Origin: Clitopilus passeckerianus | Lineage: Eukaryota; Basidiomycota; Agaricomycetes; Agaricales; Entolomataceae | Reading direction: 5' to 3' | Length of the DNA stretch: 40,291 bases | Assembly: GCA_944990035.1 (NCBI GenBank) | Contig: CALYLX010000108.1 | Coordinates: 1 to 40,291 of the forward strand | Part shown: piece after piece, positions 26,208 to 35,743 of the stretch | Layout: the number at the start of each line of letters is the position of its first letter | Numbering within the stretch: position 1 is the first letter of the stretch | Translations under genes and position numbers: made by a program | Notes under the pieces: generated by a model | What the model was told of the DNA's origin: nothing | Databases searched by the model: none | The model's input: only the letters and a program-made list of their open reading frames with translations

Positions 26208-28422
26208 TTAAAATATATTTTGTCCAGATTTTATTGTAATAGAGAACGCACCTCTCTTATTTTTCTAGTGTATCTTGCTACATCTAAGAAGTTAATTTTT
26301 CCTCTTTGTGTTGCACCTCTTTGTGTAATTTTTACAGTTTGTCTTGGTACTACACTTTGTGTTAATAATCTACCTCCTACTTTAATTTTTATTCCGGATA
26401 GGAAAGCAGGGATATTTACACAATCTTTCCAATTTATATTATTTTCTTTTTGTGTTTTAGCGCTAGCGCTTAAAGGCAATTTATTTAAATTTTTAATAAC
26501 TGCTTTTTCAAACAGTCTTCTAATAATAATTCTTAATTTAATTTTATTAATCATAATACCTAATAGGTTAACTAGTATATTACTATCGTTATAAGGGTAA
26601 TGTAATCTAGTTAAATCAAATTCTACAGGTTTTTAAATAATTTACTTAAAATTAAGGACAATAATTTAAATTTATTATGGAAAACAGTATTTAAAGCAAA
26701 ATTAGATAAATTTCTTAATTTTACTCTAACATTTTTTTTTAATTTTCTAAATTTATTATATTGTTTTTTTGCTAGAACTAATCTTTTTTTTTTATTTTTA
26801 CCTTTATAAGCTTTATTTGCTATTAATTTTTTATATTTTAAAATATTAGGAACAAATAAAAAGTAAAATAATCTTATAGTTATTTTATCCGGAGTAATAA
26901 TGAAAATAGGTTTACTAATTAAACAATACATTGATTTAAATGAAGCTTGTAATAATTTATAAACTTTAAAAATTAATTTATTAACAAACCCTAAAGATCC
27001 TTTTACAAAATTATAGTCAACAAGATTATTGTAATGTATTAAAATCCCTTTTTTTTTCATATTATAAATACTCATTGATTTTAAATATTGATTTATTAAC
27101 GGTTGCTCATTTTTAGAACATTCTTCTAGGAATAAATTATTTTTTAAATCTATAGCTGCTCCAGCTCCAGCCTCGTTTGTAATAATAACTTCTTCATTAT
27201 TACTTTGTGTAGGTGCTAACGCAGGAGACATTAGCGTACTAGAATTTGTATTAATATTTAAAGATGTAGCGCCAGCGCACTCTCTTCCTACAAAAACATC
27301 GCTATGTAAAGTAGAAAATAAATTATTTACTTTATTATTATTAATTAAATTTTGTTTTTCTAAAATTAAAGAATTTAATTCATTAATTATTGAGTCTCCT
27401 TTTTCTATAATATTTAGTAAATTTCTTCGTACTACTTCTTTACTTTGCTGTACTGCACCTGTCCCGTACGGATATCCGGCGCTATGCGAAGCACTACTAA
27501 TTACAGATATATCTTTTGACTTGTTATGTGTGCGCTCTTTAAAGAATTTAAAGGTAAAAAATTATTATCTAGTAAAATTATATTTTTGATATTATTTTTT
27601 TTAGAAATAGAAGATACCCCCATAGTCATAGTAGAGTGCGCTGTTTTTATATTATTTTTATGCACATTATTTTCTAATAATAAGGCGTCAGCGCATACAT
27701 TTTTATTTAAATTAAAAAAGTTTTTTACTAAATTTCCTCTAGTTTTTTTTTTTAAACTTGCATTTGCACCCTTGTTTTTTAAAATTAGTAAAGATAAGTT
27801 ACCAAGAAGAATTTTTTTTAAAGAACTTAATCTAATAAAAATTTTTGCTGCTGCCTTTTTTTTTTGTAAAATAGATTTTTTGTTTGAAATTTTTGCGTTG
27901 TCTCTATTTACTGTCTGTACTTCTACAGTACTTACAGGGAAATATAGTTTTTATATTTATTAGAATAAAACTGAGGTTTAAATAATTGTATCGGCAAAAA
28001 TAAACCTAATTTAAAGAAAGAATTAAAATATACAAAATAAGGTAAATATCTGTTTATTAAATGTAAGTAATTCTTATAAATATTGTTTATATTATAATTA
28101 TTATCTTCTTTAATTTCTTCTATTAATTCTTTTCTAGTTTCAACTATTGGATTATTATTAAGCACCTGAGCACTAGATGTGTGAAACGAATTTAATTCTT
28201 CTACTTTATTTATTATATTTAAATTAGAATTATATTTTTCTAATACTTTTGAATATAATTTAACCCTATTTTTATTATTTATCCCTGAAACTGAAGAAGA
28301 AGGTTCACTCTTATTTAAATCATTGTTATATTTATTTGTTTTAATATCAAATAATTTTTCATTGTAATAGGAACATTAAATAAAGGTATAATTTTATTTT
28401 CTATACTATACTTATTATTCAT
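26208..28422 (-). CDS. rps3: Ribosomal protein S3, interrupted by about five frameshifts
   Basis: Mitochondrial uS3, a small-subunit protein often retained in fungal mtDNA. The start is ATG at 28422 (MNNKYSIENKIIPLFNV). Recognisable parts: NKNRVKLYSKVLEKYN near the N-terminus, a basic core (KKKRLVLAKKQYNKFRKLKK and RVKLRNL), FDLTRLHYPYNDSNILVNLL, MINKIKLRIIIRRLFEKA, and the conserved C-terminal domain GIKIKVGGRLLTQSVVPRQT, then RGKINFLDVARYT and NKRGAFSITIKSGQ, ending NIF at TAA 26208. The frame shifts by -1 at about 28355-28359, 27948-27952, 27514-27540, 26630-26634 and 26260-26264; four of these are A5 runs on the coding strand where A6 would keep the frame. Restored, it would be about 740 aa, long for the family, with low-complexity inserts, some GC-cluster-like (27460-27490). 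Confidence 0.85.
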
Positions 28423-28857
28423 TATATTTATTTTTTTTTTTTTTTTTATAAATTAATATATTATATTATATTAAAATTATAAAATATTTTAACTTTGTAT
28501 TTTTATAAATAATATATTATTTTATTACAAATTAAAACGCAAATTAAATTTAAAATATTTAATTTATTATAAGGTTCACTCTATTCTTGCCCTGTAAATT
28601 TATTAATTAATTTATATTTATATGTATTTTTCTTTTTCTAAAACTAAAAATACTATTTAGCAGAGGAGGGAATAAATATGAGATAAACTTTTTTTTAAAG
28701 TTTTTTTATTTTTTTAATAAGACATATTAAGGCTTATTTTTAGGATATACATACGTTCCCTAAAGGAAATAAAAAGAAGCTTAAAAAGAAAAATGAAGAC
28801 GCCTTTTACCAATAACGAGCGTTTATTTAATCTAATTTAAGTTTCCTTTTTTATTTT
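28423..28857. other. Spacer rps3-trnM
   Basis: AT-rich, no gene visible. It includes a T-run next to the rps3 start (about 28432-28447) and forms the rps3 leader. Confidence 0.5.
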
Positions 28858-28932
28858 AAGCCGAAAGAAGGAATCGAACCTTCTTTTTATCGTCATGAGT
28901 GATATGTTTTAACCAATTAAACTACTTCAGCC
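28858..28932 (-). tRNA. trnM: tRNA with CAT anticodon
   Basis: Minus strand. Acceptor GGCTGAA/TTCGGCT; anticodon arm TATC-loop CTCATGA gives CAT; T-arm GAAGGTTCGATTCCTTC. Third CAT tRNA; leads the M-T-F-A cluster nearest rps3. Confidence 0.87.
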
Positions 28933-28986
28933 TAATTATTAAAATAGACAATTTTGGTTTTTCTCTTTTTTATTTAATTGTAAAAT

Positions 28987-29058
28987 TGCCGAAAACTGGA
29001 ATTGAACCAATATTTAAATCTTACAAGGAATTCGTTTTACCAATTAAACTATTTCGAC
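28987..29058 (-). tRNA. trnT: tRNA-Thr (anticodon TGT)
   Basis: Minus strand. Acceptor GTCGAAA/TTTCGGC; anticodon loop CTTGTAA gives TGT, with one stem mismatch; T-loop TTCAATT. Confidence 0.88.
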
Positions 29059-29083
29059 TTATTATAATATATATAAATTTTTT

Positions 29084-29155
29084 TGCCTCGGGAGAGAATT
29101 GAACTCCCATCTCAATTTCTTCAGAATCACGCTTTGACCACTAAGCAACCGAGGC
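29084..29155 (-). tRNA. trnF: tRNA-Phe (anticodon GAA)
   Basis: Minus strand. Acceptor GCCTCGG/CCGAGGC; anticodon stem TGATT/AATTG with loop CTGAAGA gives GAA; T-loop TTCAATT. Confidence 0.92.
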
Positions 29156-29286
29156 TTAAAAAAGCAATAAAAAATAAATTATGAAATTTGCTTAATTAAT
29201 ACCTTTTTATAATTAATTATAGTAGCCCTAAAAAAAGATTAATTTATTTTTTATACAGTAGCTTCACATAAACGATGGCGCAGTAA

Positions 29287-29357
29287 TGGAGAAAGATAGA
29301 ATCGAACTATCATTTTTGTAATGCAACTACAACTGATTACCATTATCGGATTCCCCC
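29287..29357 (-). tRNA. trnA: tRNA-Ala (anticodon TGC)
   Basis: Minus strand. Acceptor GGGGGAA/TTTCTCC; anticodon stem TTGTA/TACAA with loop GTTGCAT gives TGC; T-arm GATAGTTCGATTCTATC. Confidence 0.9.
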
Positions 29358-29594
29358 TTTTTTTAATTTTTCTTTAAAATATACTTCTTTTATTTATAAA
29401 TAAAATTTTTATATTTTTACACTGCTCCAATTACAATTACGTAGCCTAATCAACAGAGGCTTCGCATTCTATTCGCATTCTCAACAAAGGGGGTGCAGCT
29501 ACGCAGCCTAATTAAAATTATTTTAAAGTAAAGTTTTACTGTACTGACACCTTGCTTCGCCTTCGCATAATAATTCTAACTTTAAATTATATAT

Positions 29595-31036
29595 TTATAT
29601 AGTATAAAGTAAAGCAGAAGTAGTAATATGTAGAGGGTTTAATAATACATTAGGTATAATACCAAAAATAATAGTTGGTATTAATAAAGTAATTAAAATT
29701 GAATACTCTCTTCTATTTATGTCTTTTAATATAGGTAAATAAGGTGAATATGAACCATAAGATAATCTATTATATAAGAATAAAGAGTAGCAAGCAGATA
29801 AAACAATACCAGTAGCACCTAAAGAGGCAATAATAGGATTTTTTTCAAATATTCCTATTAAAGATAATTGTTCTCCTAAGAAATTTAAACTTAAAGGTAT
29901 TCCTGTATTACATAAAGTAAAAATAAAGAATAAAATAGTAAATACTGGCATATAAGTAGCTAAACCTCTAAGATAATGAATTATTCTTTTTCCTGTTCTA
30001 TCGTAAATAATACCTCCTACACAAGTAAATAGAGCTGGACTTACGAAACCATGAGCTAAAGCTAATAATAAAGCACCTTCAATACCTTGTATTGTATTAG
30101 AGAATAAACCTAAAACTAGAACACCCATATGTGCAACACTACTATAAGCAATTAATCTTTTAGTATCTTGTTGTATAATTGTAGACAATGAAGCATAAAT
30201 AATAGTTATTACTGCAATAGTTTGAACTAAAGGACTAAAATAGTAAGTAGCATCCGGAAAGAAATTTATTAATACTCTAATATAACCGTATGTAGCTAAT
30301 TTTAATATAGTTGCAGCTAGTATAATAGACCCTGCTAGAGGTGAGTCACTATGTGCTTTAGGTAACCAAATAATAAAAGGATATAATGGTGTTTTAACCG
30401 CAAAAGCTATGAAAAACCTAACCATAAAATTTTTTGACTATCTAAACTAATTTCAAATAAAGAGATTAATTGGAAGTCTGTTGAACCTATATAACTATAT
30501 ATTGTTAAAATACATAATAACATTGGTAAACTACCAGCTAATGTATATAAAAATAATAAGAAAGCAGATCTGAATCTATCCATACCATGACCAAAAACTA
30601 AAATTACTATAAATAAAATTGGTAATACACTTTCAAAAAAAATATAAAATAATAATAAATCTAGAGATACAAAAGCACATATTTGTAAACTTTCTAATAA
30701 TAAAAAGGAAATTAAAAATAATTTTATATTATTATTTATATTAGCATAGTTAGATAATATTGCTACTGGAGTAATAAATGTTGTTAATAAAACAAAGAAT
30801 AGTGATATACCATCTATACCAAAGTTTAAATGACAAAAATTTAATTGATTAAACTCAGATACAAATTGATATTGAGTAGTATTTGAATCAAACTGATACC
30901 ATATAAACAATGAAATAAATAAATTTAATAAAGATGTAGTTAAAGCTATTTTTTTCATTTTAATAGCTTGATCTTCTTGTAATGGAAATAATAGTAATGA
31001 ACCTATAATAGGTATTAGAATTAATAATGTTAACAT
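29595..31036 (-). CDS. nad4: NADH dehydrogenase subunit 4, with one frameshift
   Basis: Antiporter-like ND4 of complex I. Conserved pieces: FGIDGISLFFVLLTTFITP, the glutamate-bearing LLFYIFFESVLPILFIVI, AVKTPLYPFIIWLPKAHSDSPLAGS, the lysine helix LKLATYGYIR, and KRLIAYSSVAHMG. The frame breaks at 30412-30416: the coding strand reads GGT TTT TCA TAG where one more T would give the expected GFFIAFAVKTP. With that base the protein is 480 aa, a normal length. Since the remainder on both sides is fully conserved, a homopolymer miscall is the simplest reading; a -1 translational shift on the T5 run is the alternative. Confidence 0.95.
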
Positions 31037-31355
31037 ATTAAATTTTTTAAAAGATTTATTTAATTATATAATACACATAATAAAATTTTTATTTTTATTA
31101 TATATTTTTAAATTTTAATTTTACTTTAATATCTTATTTATTTGATATTCTCTTTTAAAAAAACCAAAATTTTATAAGAATAATCAATAATATTATTACT
31201 AGTTTAGTATATTGGTATTAATATTAGTATTCTAATTGTTAAATATAGGTTGAAGCACAGAGGGGTGCTTGTGCTTCGCATTATAAAAAAAAATAAAAAT
31301 TTAATTAAGTAATTTTCTACTATTTAAGATTATAATACAAATATTTTATTTTTAA
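31037..31355. other. Spacer nad6-nad4
   Basis: About 320 AT-rich bases within the minus-strand block, with a small GC-rich patch (about 31253-31280). No gene seen. Confidence 0.5.
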
Positions 31356-31988
31356 TTAGCTTCTCATTTTGCTATTATTTCTTGAAATAATAATAGTAGC
31401 AAACATTGCCAATAGTAAAATTATACTTAAAGTAATTAATAAAGAAGCTCCATATGTGTATAAACCGTGACCTAAAACTTCTATTTGTTGGAATTCTGTA
31501 ATAATAACATCAGAAACTGAAGATGAGAAGTGATTGTTTACTATAGAATTTATTAAATCTAGAGATACAACATTAGAATCAGATAATACACTATTAAAAT
31601 ATGTTATTTTATCTAAAATTATTGATAGTGCCGGTACATTATTAAAATTAAAAGGTATTATTTGGAATATAATAAAGATAAACAAAGATCCAATAGCAAT
31701 AGCTAAAGGTAAATTTTTAGTATATTGGCTTCCAGTTTCTAAAATATCTGTTAATTTAATATTAATCATCATAATTACAAAAAGGAAAAGTACTGCAATA
31801 GCACCTACATATATAACAATATATGATATACCTACAAAGTTTACACCTATAAGAATTAAGTATAAAGCTGCTTGAACAAAAGTAGAAATTAAAAAAATCA
31901 CAGATATAACTGGATTTTTAGAAGTAATAGAGAATATACTTGAAAGTAAAGTACCGAAAGCTAAAATATTTATTAATAAGTTTGTCAT
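31356..31988 (-). CDS. nad6: NADH dehydrogenase subunit 6
   Basis: 210-aa ND6 of complex I, five hydrophobic helices. The best conserved part is VNFVGISYIVIYVGAIAVLF, which includes the pi-bulge helix TM3 motif YVGAIAVLFLFVIMM. The hydrophilic middle loop is lineage-specific, and the C-terminus has a further helix (LLITLSIILLLAMFATIIIS). Start ATG directly follows a T18 run on the plus strand (the leader is A-rich). Minus-strand block with nad4; trnD lies upstream. Confidence 0.96.
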   Translation of the reverse strand: MTNLLINILAFGTLLSSIFSITSKNPVISVIFLISTFVQAALYLILIGVNFVGISYIVIYVGAIAVLFLFVIMMINIKLTDILETGSQYTKNLPLAIAIGSLFIFIIFQIIPFNFNNVPALSIILDKITYFNSVLSDSNVVSLDLINSIVNNHFSSSVSDVIITEFQQIEVLGHGLYTYGASLLITLSIILLLAMFATIIISRNNSKMRS

Positions 31989-32578
31989 TTTTTTTTTTTT
32001 TTTTTTTTTAGCCTACTTATTAATTATTACTTTATATTTTAATTTTATTTTTAATTAGTTTAAAATATAAATATTAAAATATTTATATTCTACACATCTT
32101 GCCTTATTCTACAACTATTATACAACTATAAAATTAAGTTATTTTTAAATAGAAGTTAGGAAAATTAAAAAATTATTATAAATTTTTAAAAGTAAAAATA
32201 ATTAAAGGCTTTAAGACTAATTTTATAAAAAATTTTATTATAATAAAAAGTAGGTTTAACCTAAAAGCATTTTCTATATTATTAGCACCAGGTGCGGTGC
32301 CTTGTTTTATAGAAAGGATGACTTAGCATTCAAAAAAATTTGTTTTTTAATTTAAATATAATATAAACTTTATTTTTATTTGTAATCTAAAGTATTTATT
32401 ATTAATTCTTAATAAATTATTATTATAATTTATTTATTAAATTTTTAGTTATTAGTTATATTTAAATATATAACAATAATAAATTATAGTTTATACTCTG
32501 CTACTTGCAAAGCACAAAGAAAAAATATAATTTATATAAAAATAATATATATACTTTTTTTAACTTTTTATATATTAA
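31989..32578. other. Spacer trnD-nad6
   Basis: About 590 very AT-rich bases, no gene. Contains the short GC cluster at 32285-32305 and the nad6 leader. Confidence 0.5.
32285..32305. repeat. GC cluster, short form
   Basis: Short member: agcaccaggtgcggtgccttg, without the inner cccgtagggg hairpin found in the longer copies, as if that module had been lost or not yet gained. Confidence 0.75.
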
Positions 32579-32651
32579 CGAGCCCTTCCAGATTCGAACT
32601 GGGACCACCCTAATCGACAATTAGGTACTCTACCAATTAAGCTAAGGGCCC
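32579..32651 (-). tRNA. trnD: tRNA-Asp (anticodon GTC)
   Basis: Minus strand. Acceptor GGGCCCT/AGGGCTC; anticodon stem CCTAA/TTAGG with loop TTGTCGA gives GTC; discriminator G; T-loop TTCGAAT. Confidence 0.94.
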
Positions 32652-32977
32652 CTTTAATTTTCGCTTATATACTTTTAAATTAAAAAACAAATTTGTTTTT
32701 TAATTTTTACCTGTTTTACCTTAATATTACTATATTAGAAATTTAAATAAAAATTAGCTGATTTAAATTTTTTATTACTATTAAATTATATAAAAAAAGT
32801 TTGTTTTTAATTCTATTTTTAAATAAATAAAAGAAGTTTAGTTTAAATGGATTATTCCTTATTAATAATTATTAGCACGCGAGTCCCGTAGGGGCAGGTG
32901 CGGTACCTCGATTTATTTTTTCTAGATCTCTCGGATCTTTTACTTTTTAGTCCACAAAACTATATATTAAAAATATA
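32652..32977. promoter_or_regulatory. Divergent spacer trnD(-) / trnI-like(+)
   Basis: 326 bases from which transcription diverges: nad6-nad4-rps3-cox3 leftward, nad1-cob-nad5-rnl rightward. Promoters on both strands are inferred from layout. The interval contains a GC cluster (32874-32910). No known promoter consensus was found. Confidence 0.35.
32874..32910. repeat. GC cluster, long form
   Basis: Long member with gagtcccgtaggggcaggtg core. Together with 33673-33709 it forms an inverted pair flanking the variant tRNA-Ile gene. Confidence 0.8.
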
Positions 32978-33046
32978 AGCCTATAATTTAACGGTAGAAT
33001 TATTTCTTAATAAAGAATCTGTAGAAGTTCAAATCTTCTTGGGCTC
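32978..33046 (+). tRNA. Variant second copy of tRNA-Ile (loop reads AAT)
   Basis: Nearly identical to trnI at 35153-35221; five differences in 69 bases, all transitions. Three are in the anticodon arm, where the copy reads TTAATAA-AGAAT instead of TTGATGA-GGAAT, so the anticodon becomes AAT and a stem pair is weakened. Acceptor AGCCTAT/TTGGGCT is unchanged. It is either a decaying duplicate or a tRNA with an A34 (possibly inosine) anticodon. Confidence 0.7.
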
Positions 33047-33765
33047 AATAAAATCTTTTCTTTTCTGTTTGCTTCCTTTTTTATTTTTAGATGCTAGCGC
33101 AAAGCAGCCAACGTATATTTTCTTTGTGCTTTATACTATTTGTGCTTTTTTTTTGTTTAAAAATATAAATTACTTTTGAAACTTAGCTTTTTTAAGATAA
33201 AAAAAGGTATGAATATTGTTATAGTGTAAAATTTAACTATTAAAAACAAAAAAATTTTTTTGTTTTTCTCTTCCTATAAATTTAAGGTTAAAAAAAGAAC
33301 TGGAACTTATAATTTTAATTTCCTCTATTTTATTTTTAGTAGGTTAAATTTTTAAATATTAAAATTGTTTTAAAGTATTTAAAATAAAATTGGGAAAGTA
33401 AAGAAGGAAAAAAAAAACAAAGAGTATATCTAGATTAAGATCTATTATTTGTTTTAGAGCTTTACAATTATCTTATTTTTAAATTTTCTAAAAAGGCCAG
33501 CTAATCTTTATTATCTTTTTATTTTAGTATTCTACGGTAGCAGCGCTATCACGTAAAATGTAATAATTACATTATAAAACAGAAAATAAGAGTACTTTTT
33601 AATCATACTTTATTAAAAAAATAAGTAGAGTAGTTGTAATCTAAAACAAGTAAATCATTTTATGATAAAATCAAGGTACCGCACCTGCCCCTACGGGACT
33701 CCTGTGCTAAATTTGAATATTAGATAGAATGGTGATTAAAATAAATTTTTATAATATAATAAAAA
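33047..33765. other. Spacer before nad1
   Basis: About 720 AT-rich bases without a gene. Contains GC patches at about 33090-33105 and 33536-33552 and an inverted long GC cluster (33673-33709) just upstream of nad1. Confidence 0.5.
33673..33709. repeat. GC cluster, long form, inverted
   Basis: Reverse complement of the 32874 and 35415 copies (gcacctgcccctacgggact core). It shows the family inserts in both orientations. Confidence 0.8.
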
Positions 33766-34782
33766 ATGATTAATAATAATATTATTTCAACAATAATAAG
33801 CTTACTTCTTAATTTAATAGATGTTTTAGCTATTATTTTACCTGTATTATTGGCAGTTGCTTTTATGACTATCATAGAAAGAAAACAATTGGCCGCTCAT
33901 CAAAGAAGAGTAGGACCTAATACTGTAGGTTACTATGGTGTATTACAACCTTTTGCAGATGCTTTAAAACTAATTCTTAAAGAAACTGTAATACCTTCTC
34001 AATCTAATAAAGTATTATTTTATTTAGCTCCTGTTTCTACTTTAGTATTTAGTTTATTAGGTTGGGGTGTTATTCCTTTTGGACAAGGAATTGCAATCTC
34101 AGATTTCTCATTAGGAGTTTTATATAGTTTTGCTTTATCTTCATTAGGTGTATATGGTGTATTACTTGCAGGTTGGTCTGCTAATTCTAAATATGCTTTT
34201 TTAGGATCATTGAGATCTACTGCAGCAATGATTTCTTATGAATTAATACTAAGTTCAGCAATATTAATAGTAATATTATTAACAGGTTCATTAAACTTTA
34301 CTAATATTATTGAAAGTCAAGAGGCTATTTGGTTTATTGTACCGTTATTACCTGTATTTATATTTTATTTTATTTCAATATTAGCTGAAACATCAAGAAC
34401 ACCTTTTGATCTACAAGAGGCTGAATCCGAACTAGTAGCTGGTTTCTTTACTGAACACTCATCTGTTCCTTTTGTATTTTTCTTCCTTGGAGAATATTCT
34501 TCAATAGTTTTATTTAGTTGCTTAACTTCTATTTTTTTCTTAGGAGGATATAACTTTCCTGAAATATTTGTAAATGATTCATTTATTAATTTACAAGCTA
34601 TTGTATTAGGTTTAAAAACATGTGTTTTCTGTTTTTTCTTTGTATGGTTCAGAGCTACTTTACCTAGATTAAGATATGATCAATTAATTGATTTATGTTG
34701 GTTAAACTTATTGCCTGTTTGTGTAGCATTTATTATACTTGTTCCAAGTATTTTAGTGGCTTTTGATATTTCTCCTTATTAA
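33766..34782 (+). CDS. nad1: NADH dehydrogenase subunit 1
   Basis: 338-aa ND1 of complex I, which forms the quinone entry channel with the hydrophilic arm. Conserved: TIIERKQLAAHQRRVGPNTV (quinone-chamber loop), LQPFADALKLILKE, TSRTPFDLQEAESELVAGFF with the acidic residues of the E-channel, and WFRATLPRLRYDQLIDLCW near the C-terminus. The ATG start gives normal length. No intron, no TGA. It lies between the two tRNA-Ile copies. Confidence 0.98.
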   Translation: MINNNIISTIISLLLNLIDVLAIILPVLLAVAFMTIIERKQLAAHQRRVGPNTVGYYGVLQPFADALKLILKETVIPSQSNKVLFYLAPVSTLVFSLLGWGVIPFGQGIAISDFSLGVLYSFALSSLGVYGVLLAGWSANSKYAFLGSLRSTAAMISYELILSSAILIVILLTGSLNFTNIIESQEAIWFIVPLLPVFIFYFISILAETSRTPFDLQEAESELVAGFFTEHSSVPFVFFFLGEYSSIVLFSCLTSIFFLGGYNFPEIFVNDSFINLQAIVLGLKTCVFCFFFVWFRATLPRLRYDQLIDLCWLNLLPVCVAFIILVPSILVAFDISPY

Positions 34783-35152
34783 TTTTTTAATATAAATTTA
34801 AATAACCCCTCTGTATATTGTGTAGTGAAAAGATTCAAACAAATTTTAGGCGTTAACGCTAGGTCAGCTTAACTATAATAAAATAAATAAAGGGTAGTTC
34901 AAAATAATATAAACAGTATTTATTTTTAATATAAAACCAAAAGAATTAATCTTTAAATTTATTTTAATAAAAGTAGTTAAGTTTTAATATTATAAATTCT
35001 ATAAATTTATAATTTTATTTTCAGCACATTAAAAAATATATAAAAATTTATTAAAAAAATAAAAAAATAAATAGAAAAGCTAGCTAGGCGTATAAATATT
35101 AAAAAAATATAATATATATAAGAAGGCGCCGCGCTAGCACCTAGCAAAAAAA
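34783..35152. other. Spacer nad1-trnI
   Basis: About 370 AT-rich bases. Small GC-rich palindromes lie at about 34850-34862 (gcgttaacgc) and 35124-35147 (ggcgccgcgctagcacc). No gene seen. Confidence 0.5.
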
Positions 35153-35221
35153 AGCCTATAATTTAATGGTAGAATTATTTCTTGATGAGGAATCTGTAGA
35201 AGTTCAAATCTTCTTGGGCTT
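35153..35221 (+). tRNA. trnI: tRNA-Ile (anticodon GAT)
   Basis: Anticodon stem ATTTC/GGAAT with loop TTGATGA gives GAT; acceptor AGCCTAT/TTGGGCT with one mismatch; T-loop TTCAAAT. The better-formed of two near-identical copies flanking nad1. Confidence 0.9.
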
Positions 35222-35743
35222 AATAAAAATATATTTTTATTATGTATTGCTAATATAGTGTGAAGAGATAATTTTATTAAATTGTTATAGTGTTAAGCCT
35301 ATTATTTTTTTAGTTTTTAATTTAGCTTTGCTTAGTTTTGGTTATTCAAAGTCCTAAAGTCAAAGTCGAAAAAAAATAAAGAAACAATTAGTATATTATA
35401 AAAAATTAAATTTTGCACCAGGAGTCCCGTAGGGGCTGGTGCGGTGCCTTGGTTTTTAAATATTAAAAATATTTTTTATAAGGAAAAAGTTTATATTAAA
35501 AAAAAATTCTTATGATTAAATATCATGGATTGTATTATGAAATTATACTATATACATAATCCATTATACCTGTTTAATTTATTTTGCAGTACTTGTAAAA
35601 TTAAACTCGTTAAAAAATGCTTAAATTTATTTTTTTTTATTTTAGATAGAGCTAGTTTCTTAAAGGATTAGCTATAAAAAAAAAATAAATTAACAGCCAA
35701 CCGGAAAAAAAAAGACTATTAGATAAAATTTTTATAAAATTTA
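35222..35743. other. Spacer trnI-cob
   Basis: About 520 bases with no gene. Contains a long GC cluster (35415-35451) and an imperfect inverted repeat ATGGATT...AATCCAT at about 35524-35563 that could form a hairpin upstream of cob. Confidence 0.5.
35415..35451. repeat. GC cluster, long form
   Basis: Best-formed member: outer arms GCACCAG/CTGGTGC pair around CCC-GTA-GGG, followed by a ggtgccttgg tail. Perfect outer 7-bp stem. Confidence 0.85.

Noticed and set aside
26169..26594. 141-codon plus-strand ORF
   Set aside because: Antisense to the conserved C-terminal domain of rps3; a shadow frame.
27526..27963. 145-codon plus-strand ORF
   Set aside because: It lies antisense to rps3; the minus strand carries the recognisable rps3 frame there, and the plus-strand translation is low-complexity phenylalanine-rich sequence.
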